Source: Bactrocera neohumeralis
Taxonomy: Eukaryota; Arthropoda; Insecta; Diptera; Tephritidae
Length of the DNA stretch: 64,000 nucleotides
Direction: 5' to 3'
NCBI RefSeq assembly: GCF_024586455.1
Contig: NC_065920.1
Coordinates: 49,373,824 to 49,437,823, forward strand
The first letter of the stretch is position 1; each line of letters opens with the position of its first letter. A model generated the notes under the pieces. The model worked only from the letters and a program-made list of their open reading frames with translations, ran no database searches and had not been told where the DNA came from. The position numbers were made by a program, and so were the translations under genes. Positions 45,383 through 56,820 of the stretch are shown one piece after another.

Positions 45383-45488
45383 GGGTTGTGCGCTGGGTTT
45401 GGGACCCGCCACGTAAAAAACGCCCCCAAAGAAAAATTACCAACATAACCGCGTAAGCGGTGTCAACGCCAGTAAGGCAGAAGAAGAG
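45383..45488 (+). mobile_element. 106-bp RTE mini-element (5' end fused to 3' end)
   Basis: GGGTTGTGCGCTGGGTTTGG, GACCCGCCACGTAAAAAA and CGCCCCC match 16147-16193 of the RTE copy. Within about 10 bp the sequence passes to ATAACCGCGTAAGCGGTGTC, AACGCCAGTAAGGCAGAAG, the RTE 3' end (18620-18668). All coding DNA is missing, yet both termini are kept. This is the structure of a LINE-derived SINE-like element, or of one extreme deletion copy. Confidence 0.8.
45448..45461 (+). other. RTE 3' hairpin, perfect stem
   Basis: ACCGC-GTAA-GCGGT, five Watson-Crick pairs with a GNRA loop, at the same place relative to the tail as in the 18.6- and 55.6-kb copies. Confidence 0.6.
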
Positions 45489-46393
45489 ATACAAAATACC
45501 GAAACAAATATCTTAAAGTAAAAGCAAATTATCTATATTTAACTACATGCAGCTAATTTTTGTAAAAAATTTGTTTAAAGTACTTTGGTTTTTGTCAAAA
45601 ATTATATTTTCAGTATGTTTGAAATGTTAGAAAATGTTGAAATATTCTACTAAGGCCACCAATAATACGGGCAAATGCAAGACTATGTTTCAAAAGCTTC
45701 GCCATGATCACTCTTAATAATTTCGTTATCATGTATATATTTTCGAAGAAGGTTTAAAAGAATACTCTTGTGATTTACTCATTAAAAATATTTATGCTCG
45801 CGAGCAAAAATGTTGCCTTCATTTTGGCGCATTGATAAAAAATTTACCACCATAAAAGCAAAAAAATTCTAATTTTTTATATCCCCTTAACAAGTGTAGT
45901 ATATTTTATTACAGAAAGTAAAAAAAAACGCACACTATTAATGACTTAAGCTCAGGAGAAAAAAATGTGGCAAACATTTTGCGATTGATAAAAATTTGAC
46001 CACAGTAAATAACTACAAAACTTTAGAGTTAAAAAGAGTCGAATATTTTTTAGACTCTTAACAAGTTGGAAGTATTTTATTTCGGAGTAATTAATATTAT
46101 AAGCTATAGAATATAAATAAAAATCATACATTTTGGCGCTTTTATAAAAAGCATCTAATATAGGTATACATATATCTTGCGTGGCGACTGGATAAAAAGT
46201 TTTCGTAAATTGACTGAGTTCGCAGAAGATATCAAAAATTCGTGCGAAAAAATATTCTTTCCTAATATTTGGAAATAGTCGGACTTAATCCCACAGTATA
46301 TCTTTTGCAAAGGTTTACGAAGATCTGCGGTTAGGTACAGTAATTAGATCTAACTGGATAAAGTTCTTAGTACAAAATCAGGTGTCTTTTCAA
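45489..46393. other. intronic DNA, no feature recognised
   Basis: AT-rich. The word TTTTGGCGC(A/G/T)TT recurs at about 45351, 45823 and 46133, each followed by a run such as TTGATAAAAA or TTATAAAAAG, which hints at a further decayed repeat. Confidence 0.45.
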
Positions 46394-46675
46394 TCTCATT
46401 TTAAATCTCTGGGAAAATCTCCGTCCAGCCGGTGAGTGTTCCTAAATTGCATCTTTATAAATTTCCTAAACGTCATTCTCAGCCTCAGAGAATATCTCCG
46501 AAGAATAAAGAGAAAGCGAAGAAGAAGTAGGAGTCGTTGAATGCTCTCAAATAGCATCTAGATATATAGATTTTCGGGATCTCATTCTCATTTTTGGATA
46601 ACATCCCCATAGAGCGACTGGTGTAAGCCCTGTGTGTTCTCAAATTGCATCTATGCAAATTTCCTACAGGGTTTT
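46394..46675. repeat. small degenerate tandem repeat, about 80-105 bp units
   Basis: Three units with TCTCATT(C/T)T.., an AATCTCCGTCC / AATATCTCCG / AACATCCCCAT block, and (CT)CAAATTGCATCTATGCAAAT then TTCCTA starting near 46394, 46474 and 46580. No coding content (a 76-codon minus frame here is incidental). Confidence 0.5.
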
Positions 46676-47639
46676 GAACTATGCATATTTGTGAACTCTG
46701 CTGTAACATTCGCATATTTACCGTTCCAACATTTAGCGCTTATACGAGCGACTGCACACGCATCTCTGCGAACTATTAGCGTTTAATTAAATGTTTGCTG
46801 CTGGCGAATAATCAACCACAAAGTGAATAATGATGGTAACTCGGTGAGTTTCGGCTCCAACAACACAGCGAAGCGATAAATAGTGGCTGCGGAACAAATA
46901 CAACTACAAACAAATGTCAATAGGCTACAAGTGCACGCGTGTGTGTGTGCGCTAAACTGTAAGTTTGGTGGTATTTGATATTTTTGTTGTTTGCGCATTG
47001 GCGAGCTTGTTAGAAAATAAATTAACACACACAGATGTAATTTTGTTGTATTTGGTACATGTGTGTGTTTTATGTAGTTGTAGTAGTATACTCATTGCGT
47101 ACATTTAATGAGCGTTATTCGCGTATATACTCTCCTATTGCTGGCTATTAACGCACAATTTGAATGGAGCTGAGCTCGTTCGATTTTATGATAGCGCTTT
47201 AAATTGCCTGACTGGCCGCCTAAGCCTTTAGGCGTTGAACTAGTTTGGATAGTTTGCAATTTTGGTTATTTTGAAGGGAATTAACAGCTGGACTTTTAAT
47301 AAAAATAGAATTTTAATGTATTTTTTTTGTAATTTTATTTCTTATTTTGTACTAAGCTTGTTTTAACTTGAATGAGTTGCTTATGAAATTTAAATTTTTT
47401 AAGGGACACGCCTTGGCAGATTATCTAAAAAATAGATATTAGGGTATTTAAATTGACAAATTAAGTTTATCCAAAATTTTTGTCGGTTTTTGGACTGCCA
47501 AAATTTGATTTTTGATCAGATTGAAAAACTGGTAGCCGATTGTCTCCAAGTACTCCTTCCAGCTAGTTTGACAATGGAGTTTTGAGAAAAGCGATAAACC
47601 GAAAACAAAAACTATCAGACACTGAAAGAGCTATCGACA
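46676..47639. other. intronic DNA, no feature recognised
   Basis: 46.75-47.2 kb is single-copy-looking with CACACACAC/GTGTGTGTG patches at about 46937-46950 and 47059-47068. 47.5-47.64 kb may already belong to the LINE that follows. Confidence 0.4.
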
Positions 47640-48600
47640 GTGAGACCACAAAACCTGTTGAAACTCGAGTCAAACTTTGGTATCCTAAAGGATGAGTACT
47701 TCTTCGCTCCACTTCGTCTAGCAACGCTGCGCGAGGATGTTAACCAAACCCCCTGTGCATTTGGGTATAAAATAGTAATGAAGAAACTCGGTGTTCGAGC
47801 AAAGCCACCTGACTTAATCGCTACTAAAATGGATCACATCGTAAACACACTCTTGTCCACATACGAAAAAATAGTCAGTGAACCATAAAATAATACGATT
47901 TTCGGAAATATCCCTGTACACTCTTATGGGGCTGTAACTGTTTGCTGGCTAGTTCAAGGCCTACAAATAACCCGGCCCAGGACTGGATCTCAGCAGAAAT
48001 CCTGAATATATACGCTGCGGAGTGATCGGCAGTACTACTGAATATGTACAACGCCTGGCTGGCGCTTATGAGTAAGGGAAAATAGATCCCAACTTGCTAT
48101 CAGCATACCGTCCACTATGCATGCTTGACACAGCGGGAAAGCTCTATGAAAGGCTGCTTGAACCCGGGCTCGAAGCGGCTATCAACGAAGTCTCTCCCCT
48201 AGATAACACGGCTTTAGACTGGGTAGATCAACTCCAGGGGCTATAAAATGCGTCATTAAAAGTGTAGAAGCCTCACAACGTAGATGGCACACTGGAGACT
48301 TTAGATTTCCGAGACGCCTTCAACGGCGCTAGATGGATGAATATGAACGACGCTCTTGAAAAAGGCTTAAAATCCTCGACTATGTCAGAGCTGTGATGCG
48401 GAGCTACTTTAGTAACAGAAAACTACCGAACCAAACTAGAGAGGAATTGCGACAAATAGCGGTCATGTCAGGAGTAGCCCAAGGCTCCATTCTAAATTCC
48501 AAGGCAATCGTACTTAATTGGTTACGCGGATGACATTGTATCAGTAATTATAGCACGAGAAGCATGAAGAAAGCTTAATCAGGTCATGGTACGGACTTCT
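47640..48600 (+). pseudogene. R1-clade LINE relic, pre-RT and RT regions
   Basis: LREDVNQTPCAFGYKIVMKK then LGVRAKPPDL..TKMDHIVN is the conserved block between endonuclease and RT in R1-type elements (family WGLGYKIVMKKLGARA.P). Then YRPLCMLDTAGKLYERLLEP is RT motif text. Frame-broken remnants of the palm follow: VSPL.DNTALD-like, DFRDAFNGARW-like (first-Asp block), VMRSYFSNRKL, VMSGVAQGSIL (motif B) and GYADDIVSVI (catalytic YADD) near 48520-48545. Many stops and indels. R1 elements normally sit in 28S rDNA; this is a dispersed relative. Confidence 0.75.
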
Positions 48601-49750
48601 AATTAATTCTAAATTAACTTCTAATCACAACTTTTTTTCTTTACGAAGTAAAACTTTTGCATTAAAATTTCAGTTTGAAATTTTCAAACCGGTATTTGAG
48701 ATTAGAAATTGGAAAATTTTTCTTAATTAAGATTTTCCGCATAACAAAAAAAAAAAAATAATAAAAATGTTAACTGAAAAATAAAGCATTATTTGCAGCT
48801 CTCACTACCAATAAGTATAATACAATCGGTAATTTTCCTAGCTATATCACTTTTATATCCATCTTGTATACCGAAGTCGGCAACTTTAACCCACCCATGA
48901 AATATCAGCACTCTCTGCTAGCAAGCTTTACATTAGCACCACATAAATTTTCCGTAAAATTAATTTAACATTTTAAATACCTAAATTCCCTCTTCATTTG
49001 CACTCTATCTTTCGAACAAAAGGCTTCAAGCGCCAGCTGTGGCTTAGTTGCATTTAATGTAAGCGCCGCAAGTGCAACGGTGTAATGTATGTGCAGTTGT
49101 AGTTGTGTTTTTCATTTCAAATAAATCACAATTTGAGTAAATAAACCAACAAGTGTGTAAGTATAAACATATGTACCATCCTGTGTTGCTTACAAACTAA
49201 CTGAAACAAATGGCTAGCGCATGGCAAAAGCCAGGGCAGCGAGCGAACGAACGAGCGAGCGTCAGGTGGTCGTGCCAAATCTGAAATCCTTGCGTTTACA
49301 GCAAAATATGTTGGCAACATTACCGCAGATTACTGAGTGAATATGTGCTCACATACATAGACATACATATATATATAGTAACTATGGTTACATTAGGGGT
49401 GTTCTTAAAGTTGCATGTTTTGATATTATATATAACATAACATATTTTAAGGGGGCGCAGACAAACTTCGAGAAAGAAGACTTGTTTGTCGAGCAGCTTT
49501 GAGCAGTCTATATACATTTATTTAAAATATTTTATCAGAAAATAAAAATTTATTTATTTAAATTCAATTTAGTTAGAAATCATAATCCAACCTCAACTCA
49601 ATAATACGTACTTCCCTTCAAAATGTTGATGATAATCAGTATATTACCATAACCATGAGAAGATGGGATCAACAAGTTAACTTATAAAAGCGACCTTTAG
49701 AGAATTTGTTATCCAAAATATCCCCTCCAAAAATTGAAAATATCAGATAA
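48601..49750. other. intronic DNA, no gene recognised
   Basis: Around 49.0-49.3 kb the sequence is more GC-rich and single-copy-looking, with an imperfect GCGAACGAACGAGCGAGCG repeat at about 49240-49259. The rest is AT-rich. No exon is supported. Confidence 0.45.
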
Positions 49751-52320
49751 ATTCAACTTAGAAACCTAATCAAGCAATTTATTTAAATTAATATTTTTAA
49801 ATAATTTTTTCAATTTTAAATAACTTAATTTATGTTATTTTTTTTTTTAATTTTTATTTAACTTAATTTTTTTATTTAGATGTTATTAGCAGAAAATGGA
49901 CGAAACTGTCTCAAATAACCTGAATTTGGAAAATTCATTGAGTTAATTCAATGTAATTTAATTTAATTTAATTTATAAATTATTACAAATAAATGTTACC
50001 AAAATTAGTTAAATTTATTTTAAATTAATTCTGTTAATTTTTAAATAATTATGATTATTATTTAAATAAAAAATTAAAAAATAAAAAATTAAATTTAATT
50101 TTTTATACTTAATTAAATTTCTTTTATTTAAGTCACTTTAATTTGGTTTCATCAAAGTAATTAATTTTAATTTTATTTAATTTCGGTTTATTCAATTTTA
50201 TTTAATTTGAATTATTATTTTTTCTTTTCTCAAAAAACCTCAATTTAGAAAATTAATTGAGTTAATTCAATGTATTTTATTTATTTTACTTTGACTCGTT
50301 TAACCAATTCAATTAATATTTTTAATAATTTATAATTTATATCCAATTAATGTTACCAAAATGAGGTGGATTTATTTTGTACTAATTTGTTTAATTATTT
50401 AATTAAAAAATTATTTGATTAATTATAATTATTATTTAATTAAAAAATTCATTTTAATTTGATATAACTTAACTTTCTTCATTTAAGTGAATTCGGTTTG
50501 GTGTCATCAAATTAATTCATTTTAATTTTATTTCACCTAGTTTTACCCAATTTTATTTAGTTCCAATTTTTTTTCTTTTTCTTTTATTTTAATTAAGTTA
50601 TTTAAGTTTGATTAATTTAATTTAATTTAATTTAAATATTTTTGTTAAGGATATTACAATTAAATTAGTTGAAATTTGTGGCTTTAATTATGTTTTTTTA
50701 GTTTATTTAAAATTAATTAAAAAATATTAACAAAAAATTAACAAAAAATTAACAAAAAATTTAAGTTTGTTGAAACAAAATGAATTTCAATTTAATAAAA
50801 TTAAATTTAATAATTAATCTGTTATTTAATTAATATGTTTTTGCTTAAGATCATTTAATTTAAATTTTTTGTTAAATTTCACTTTTCTAATTTAATTTAA
50901 TTTGTTTCGATTTTGTTTAAGTAAATTTAATTCGTTTTCATTAACTAAATATTTCAAAATTTTATTTAATCCCAATTAAATATTTATTTAATTTTATGAA
51001 ATTAACAATAATTTTTTTTAAATACACTTAAATTGTTTTCACTAATTAAATTGAACTTAATAATTAATTTGTTATGTAATTAATTTGTTTTTGCTTAGGC
51101 CCATTTAATTATTAAATTTCGTTTAAATTTGAAATTTAATTTAAATTTTAATTAATATGTTAATTAATTAATATGTTAATTAATTAATTAATTTTTTTCT
51201 TAATCTCATTTAATTATGCAATTTGATTCGTTTAATTAATTTTACCTTAATTTAATGAATTTAAATCAATTAAGTTAATTTAATTTATTTTAGTTTAAGT
51301 TGAAATAATTTAGTTCAGTCATTTTATTTTGATTTGTTTTAAGCTGGTATATTTTAGTACAAGTTGATTTATTGCAAAATTAATTTAATTTAATTGGCTT
51401 AATGTAATTTAATTTCCCTATTCTTATTTAACTAAAAATAACTCTATTTAGTTAAACTTGCTTAATTAAAAATTTATAAAAATTTCCATTAATGAATCAA
51501 TTTCATTTAGTTTTTCAATTTATTTAATATAAATTAATTAATTTCATTCATTACAATTTTATTTGTGTTAATAAATTTGACTTATTTTTTCAATTTAATT
51601 TATGAATTTTCATTTAATTTTGGCTTAAAAAAATGTGTCTTTGAACATAATTTAATTAAGCTTACTTTATTTAGAATTAGCTTTAGTGTTTTTGTTCTAG
51701 TGTTTTAATTGAGTTGATTTCTATTAAAAAAAAATTTATTTGAATTAATTTAATTTTATTTTGTTAATTTAAATTTTTATCTACTTAATGTGATTTAATT
51801 TCATTAACTTATTATAATTTTTTTAATTTAATATACCTTAATTTAGTTGTAAGAATTTTCATTTAATTATGTTTTGTTTTTAGTAAATATGTTTTTTCAA
51901 TTTAATTTAATTCGATTTACTTTATTTAATTTAATTAGTTTTATTTAATTTTTTATTTTAATTTTATTAATTGTAATTCAGTATGTTGTTATTTATTTCA
52001 TATACATAGCGTTTTTTAATTGGCTTCATTTAATTTTTGGAACTTTTATTTAATTTTAGTTTAAATAATTTTAATCTGATTATTTGATTTGTTTTGATTA
52101 ATTTGAATTAATTTTTAAATTTTACATATATTTAATTTTAATTACTTTTTTTTTGTTAAATTTTTGTTAATTTTTGTAGAAAAAATTATAGCATACCAAT
52201 CAATCTAATTTAACTTATTTTAAATAGGGTTCATTAATTCAATTTAATAAAATATTTGCAATTAGTTTCACTTTATTGAAGTTTTTAAATTGCATGGGTT
52301 CTACTATTGCTTTATAAAAG
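49751..52320. repeat. 2.5-kb AATT-rich low-complexity block
   Basis: Nearly pure A/T, built from TTTAATT, AATTAATT and TTATTTAATTT. It includes short perfect runs of a 5-bp unit (TTTAA) at about 49955-49978 and 50614-50634, an 11-bp AAAAAATTAAC triplication at about 50726-50760, and (TTAA) runs at 51150-51190. GGTTTCATCAAAGTAATTAA (50146) and GGTGTCATCAAATTAATTCA (50499) show a larger ~350-bp duplication, together with GAAAATTCATTGAGTTAATT (49929) and GAAAATTAATTGAGTTAATT (50239), about 310 bp apart. So part of it is a higher-order tandem repeat. Confidence 0.8.
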
Positions 52321-54134
52321 CACCACCCTAATAAATGAACACACCTTCCTTCGCACCGGCTAGAAGTGAGCTACTAAGCGCACTAAAAGGGGAAACGATT
52401 GAAAACACAACTCACTTACACACTCACACATACCCATAGATCTAGGCATACAGTACAAGTGGCCAGCAGGGCGTATGAGTGACGCTCTGCAAGCAAAGTA
52501 ATCGTGTTGCTAATGAAAAAAAATTATTTCGTAATTACCAACCGCTTTACATAGTAAATGTGTGAAATGCCAAATGAATAGAGTTAGCCAGACTGACTGC
52601 TGCCTGAGCCACTGCATGAATGAACGAGCGGCTGAGTGGTTGAATGAATGAATGGCAGAGTGCGACCGTGGTTTATAAAATGAGTTGAGGTTTAGTTGTG
52701 CGCTGCCACATTTGTAGTGTGACACCTTGAAGCGGGCTACAAACACACACAAGTGGAGTACCGAACTTGCTAAAAAGCGCTTTAGAGTTGCAACTGTAAC
52801 GGTGTAAAGTATGTACTTTTCTGATGGTTAAGTAAATGTGCACGTGTGTGTGTGTATCACTCACATAGTCTTGTGCTTAAGGGAGCGTGGTAAGCGCGTG
52901 CTCGAGCCAAGACACTTTATTTGACTTAAGTGTATAAGTGGGGTAAATGCAATGGTCACATAACAGTAAAATAGACATTACTGTTGCTGCTGCTGTTGGT
53001 AACGCATCGCCAGGGAGTTGTTGGGGATGAGAGGAGCGGGAGACTGAGAGTAAGCGAGGCATTACTATTTTTAGTACTACGAATTTTTACGGTTAATACA
53101 CGAAAATTTCGTTTTATACCATCGGACATGTGGCCAAACGCAACGGTATTTATAGTGTTTTTTTGTTTTTGTTGCTGTTGCTGCTTTAGTGCTTGTTTTG
53201 ACTGTGAAATGCGCAGTTTTTTAAACCACTTGCCTGACACACCTGTTTGTGGTCGCTACAATTCGTTTTGCTTTTCGCCTTTGCTTATTCTTTTTTTGCA
53301 CTTTTTATTTTTGTAAATATATTTTTGTTTTTTTCTTCTTTTTTTGGGTTTTTTTTTGTTCCCCATTCAACAAATTGCACCACAGAGAGTATTTTGTTTA
53401 CTTACCGTTTTAAATGCTTACCTAGAAATTTGCGGTTGTTGCTGCCGCAGGCCTTGCAAGCAGTGCGCTTTTCTCAGCACGGCACATACAGTGTGAGCCA
53501 AAGCTATGCATACAAGCAAGAACACATACACGCATATGTATATGCATATTAGCGCCAGCAACATACATTTGCATATGAGCATATATACACATGTTGCATT
53601 TAAATGATAAGCAGTTGCTACTTTGCTGCCGCTTTGTTTGCTTTAAGCCTTGTACTTGGCAGCGTACAAAAAATTTGCAAAAAGATAAGCAGCAAATTTA
53701 AGTAAATCGCACAGTTGTAAACATACAACAAAAAAGTTGCACTCCGTTACGGCAGTAGGTGCCGTTTTAAATGCAATGTGGCAGGCTTTTTGTTGCAACA
53801 TGCTCTTTTTCGTTTCTACTTTTTCTTTACTACACTTTTTTTCTCGACAGTGCAAGTTTACCTGCATTTTACACAACTTGAATGTACATTTTTTTATTAT
53901 TTGTTATGTCGTAGTCGCTTATTTCTGAAAATTCTTTTTACTGTTTGTGGCAGTTGCTCATTTTGGCCACTTTTTTATGTGGCAAGTATGCATAACTTTG
54001 AGTGTTGCAAGTTTGACACGCAAAATGAGGCTTCTTTGCGGTTTGTTTGCTGTCTTTTATTAAGTTATTTTTCCATAACGCCATAACGGTATTATCTGTG
54101 TATAGGGTTCACATTTATGCATTCAAATTTTCAC
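52321..54134. other. single-copy-looking intronic stretch, no exon proven
   Basis: Mixed complexity with many frames of 60-110 codons on both strands (for example 52510-52752 minus, 52984-53316 plus, 53737-54086 plus), overlapping in several phases and mostly T-rich. No domain, no paired splice sites. A run like GTTGCTGTTGCTGC lies at 53170. A possible site of enhancers or untranslated exons, but unproven. Confidence 0.4.
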
Positions 54135-54360
54135 ACAGACTTGGCAAATATTAATGGTTTTCCATACAAGAGCTTGATTTTTACCGATAAGTTTTTATGA
54201 AAACTTTAAGCTACAGTGCTCTGATCTAAAAAATATATATAGAGATAATAGCATTGTCTTGTAGAATATTCCATTTTTGTTTGTGCAATTTTGTAAATAT
54301 ATCTTGTTCATTAAGGACCAGAATGACAGATCAGTTTGTATTGCAGCAATGCATGAAAAG
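54135..54360 (+). repeat. 154-bp-phased repeat, degraded two-unit fragment
   Basis: GATAAGTTTTTATGAAAACT (about 54186) and GATCAGTTTGTATTGCAGCA (about 54329) are decayed anchors about 143 bp apart, with GGTTTTCCATACAAGAGCTT before the first one as in other members. Confidence 0.7.
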
Positions 54361-54489
54361 GCACCCATACAAAAATTCGACCAGAATGGAAACGAGCAGG
54401 AGTTCTGGTGTCTTCGTGTATCCTCGCGCTGGTTTTATAAGCCTCGCGTGAGCTCAGCAAGCGTTGTGAAAGCCATCTGTCCCAGAATG

Positions 54490-54690
54490 GCACTTAAAAG
54501 TTTCATTTAACTGCCAACTCTTATTAAAGCTCACAATACCTCACTGATAAGTGACCTAACGAAACACTGTCATATTTGGATTTCGGAGTATGCAACTTGT
54601 GAAAATTGCAATGAGGAAGATGAGCTGGAAAAATTCAGACACTTTCTTCTTCACCACCAGCTTTTGTCAGGCTTTCTCTTTACGAAACCG
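54490..54690 (+). pseudogene. possible LINE C-terminal zinc region
   Basis: One frame reads SDLTKHCHIWISEYATCENC then NEEDELEKFRHFLLHH, resembling the C-x2-C ... H ... H/C finger that closes many LINE proteins. No other LINE landmark is adjacent, so the assignment is tentative. Confidence 0.4.
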
Positions 54691-54724
54691 GCGAAATGAT
54701 TGGAGTTGATATTAACAGCAATAA

Positions 54725-54868
54725 ATTTGTGAAAGGATCTAGGGGAATGACAGCTATAATATGTTCGGATAAAGAATTGTCCACACAAAGACCTGAGTTT
54801 GACCCATCTGTTTGTATGGTACTTCTTTGAAAAGGAAATGTCCATCTGTGCCAAATGTCACATCAAAA
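54725..54868 (+). repeat. 154-bp-phased repeat fragment
   Basis: ATGACAGCTATAATATGTTC followed by ACACAAAGACCTGAGTTTGA and CCCATCTGTTTGTATGG is a single decayed unit. It stops where RTE text begins at about 54882, suggesting the RTE inserted into it. Confidence 0.6.
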
Positions 54869-54881
54869 TTATCATTCGTGT

Positions 54882-55638
54882 TTGGATAAGGAAGCGAAGC
54901 AGATGGGACTGGTAGTGAACCAGGGCAAGACGAAATATCTCCTGTCATCAAACAAACAGTCATCGCACTCGCGACTTGGCTCTAATGTCACTGTTGCCAG
55001 TCATAACTTTGAAGTCAAAGATAATTTTGTCTATCTTGAAACCAGTATCAACACCAACAACAATGTCAGCCTCGAAATCCAACGCAGGATAACTCTTGTC
55101 AGCAGAAGCTACTTCGGACTGAGCTGGCAATTGAGCAGTAAATTCTCTCGACGAACAAAATCAAAACTCTATAAGTCACTCATTGTTCCCGTCCTCCTAT
55201 ATGGTGCAGAGGCTTGGACGATGACAACAACTGATGAGTCGACGTTGCGAGTTTTCGAGAGAAAGGTTCTGTGAAAGATTTATGGTTCTTTGTGCATTGC
55301 CCACGGCGAATACCGCATCCGATGGAACGATGAGCTGTATGAGATATACGACGACATTGACATAGTCAGCGAATTAAAAGACAGCGGCTATGCTGGCTAG
55401 GACATGTCGTTCGAATGGGCGAAAACACTCCAGCTCTGAAAGTATTCGACGCCGTACCCGCCGGGGGAAGCAGAGGAAAAGGAAGAACTACACTCCGTCG
55501 GAAAGATCAGGTAGAGAAGTACCTGGCTTCTCTTGGAGTCTCCAATTGGCCCCACCTTGCGAAAAGAAGAAACGACTGGCGCGCTGTTGTTAATTCGACT
55601 ATAACCGTGTAAGCGGTGTCTGTGCCAGTAAAGAAGAA
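54882..55638 (+). mobile_element. 5'-truncated RTE copy
   Basis: The copy begins at LDKEAKQMGLVVNQGKTKYL, just after the YADD region, and is then nearly colinear with 17917-18668: SSNKQSSHSRLGSNVTVASH, YLETSINTNNNVSLEIQRRI, LYKSLIVPVLLYGAEAW, TDESTLRVFERKVL followed by a stop. Then come frame-shifted WNDELYEIYDDIDIV and PAGGSRGKGRTTLRRKDQVE. It ends GTGTAAGCGGTGTCTGTGCC and AGTAAAGAAGAAG. Unlike the 16-kb copy it keeps the PAGGSRG block. 5' truncation is typical of target-primed insertion. Confidence 0.9.
55604..55617 (+). other. RTE 3' hairpin with wobble pair
   Basis: ACCGT-GTAA-GCGGT: the stem is kept by a U-G closing pair where the 45-kb copy has C-G, and the loop is unchanged. Confidence 0.55.
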
Positions 55639-55689
55639 GTTTAGAATACGCTTGTCCTTGCGAAGTATATAAAGGCCATTCGGCCGATT

Positions 55690-56545
55690 TTACGAGGAGT
55701 TAAATTATTCAAACAAAAAATGTTACATTCAATTTTGTCTGCGGAATGAAATTTCTGGTGCCTAAACGGTCACAATGTTGGAAAAGGTCTTCCTTGATAA
55801 TTATTTGTCACGAGCAAATGTTTTTGATGGGTAATAATTATTTAAAGAGGGTCGAAAACGCGTTGACGATAAACCAGGACGGCTATTAACATCAACTGAT
55901 GGTAAAAAAGTCAATGAAATAAAGGAAATGGCGCTTGATAAGCGACGATTGACTGTCAGGGATGTTACTGCCATCGTAGGAATATCGAAAGTATCAGTAA
56001 AAATCATTTTAAAAGATCGTTTGGGTCTAAGAAAAGTGGAATCACGATTAGTTCCAAAATCACTTAATGTTTTCGAAAAACAGCGTCGCGTTAACGTCTA
56101 TGAAAAAATACTTTCCGACTACCAGGATGTCGATGAAATGTATTATTATTGGTGATAGATCAGTCTTGGATTTATGCTTACGACCCGGAAACAGATGATC
56201 AATAGGCCGAATTTCATAGCGAAGGTGAGCTGAAGCCGAAAAAACCATGTCAATGTAGTTAAAAAATCAAGATTATGTTGACAGTTTTCTTCCATTATGT
56301 CGGCAAAGGTGTGGGGCGTGTTTGAGTATTTGAGTATTATGAGTCGTTTGTCGCGCGAAACTATTCGGAGAAAGAGGCGCCGACAAATCTTTGATTTTGT
56401 GCCCCGATAATGGACCGTCGCATACTGCATATATCCTTCGTGAGTTTTTGCCGAATTTTCAACCAATATCGCGCCGCAACCAACGTATTCGCTTGACTTA
56501 GTTCCGTGTGACTTCTGCCTACTCAGCAAACTCAAATGACCGTTT
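55690..56545 (+). pseudogene. mariner transposase relic (mellifera/cecropia-like), longest copy
   Basis: Frame-broken but nearly full-length: EKVFLDNYLSRANVFDG-like and GRKRVDDKPGRLLTSTD. Then in one frame (55928-56155) KRRLTVRDVTAIVGISKVSV, KIILKDRLGLRKVESRLVPK and KQRRVNVYEKILSDYQDV, the DNA-binding part. GDRSVLDLCLRP replaces GDETWIYAYDPE (first Asp, frameshift), then AKPKK and RSKIMLTVF-like text, DNGPSHTAYILREFLPNF (second catalytic Asp, APSHTA block) and LDLVPCDFCLLSKLK (third Asp). Same lineage as 8.1 kb, which lacks the middle. The opposite-strand frame at 56146-56535 is its shadow. Confidence 0.88.
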
Positions 56546-56579
56546 ATTGTTAATTGTAGACATTAAACGTATAAAGCTC

Positions 56580-56820
56580 GGAACAACATCAAGCAAACAC
56601 GGTGGTCGAATAGCGATGACCTGCCACAAACGATGGCCAAGCTAGAGTTGGCGGTCAGGAATGTTTTGCTATGCATTTGGTGAGATGGGAGGGAATAATG
56701 TATGAGCAACCAAACTTCTAATTCGGACCTGTACTGGCAAAAATTGGACCATGTGAAGAAAGCAATCGCCCAGAAGCACTTCAGACCATACACATCGATG
56801 GTGACTCGTCACACTTCTTA
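56580..56820 (+). pseudogene. mariner transposase fragment of another lineage
   Basis: NNIKQTRWSNSDDLPQTMAK then LELAVRNVLLCIW (family APQTVAKPGLT.RKVLLCVWWDW), TSNSDLYWQKLDHVKKAIAQ (family LNSDLYCQQLDRLK), then a jump to RPYTSMVTRH (family ARPHTS). The HQDNA block with the second catalytic Asp is deleted, as in the 12.5-kb fragment. It begins where the preceding mariner relic stops. Confidence 0.8.

Noticed and set aside
52510..54086. dense frames on both strands
   Set aside because: T-rich translations with runs of Phe/Leu/Cys, no domains or signal-plus-mature structure; not supportable as genes.
56146..56535. 129-codon minus frame
   Set aside because: Antisense of the mariner transposase relic.
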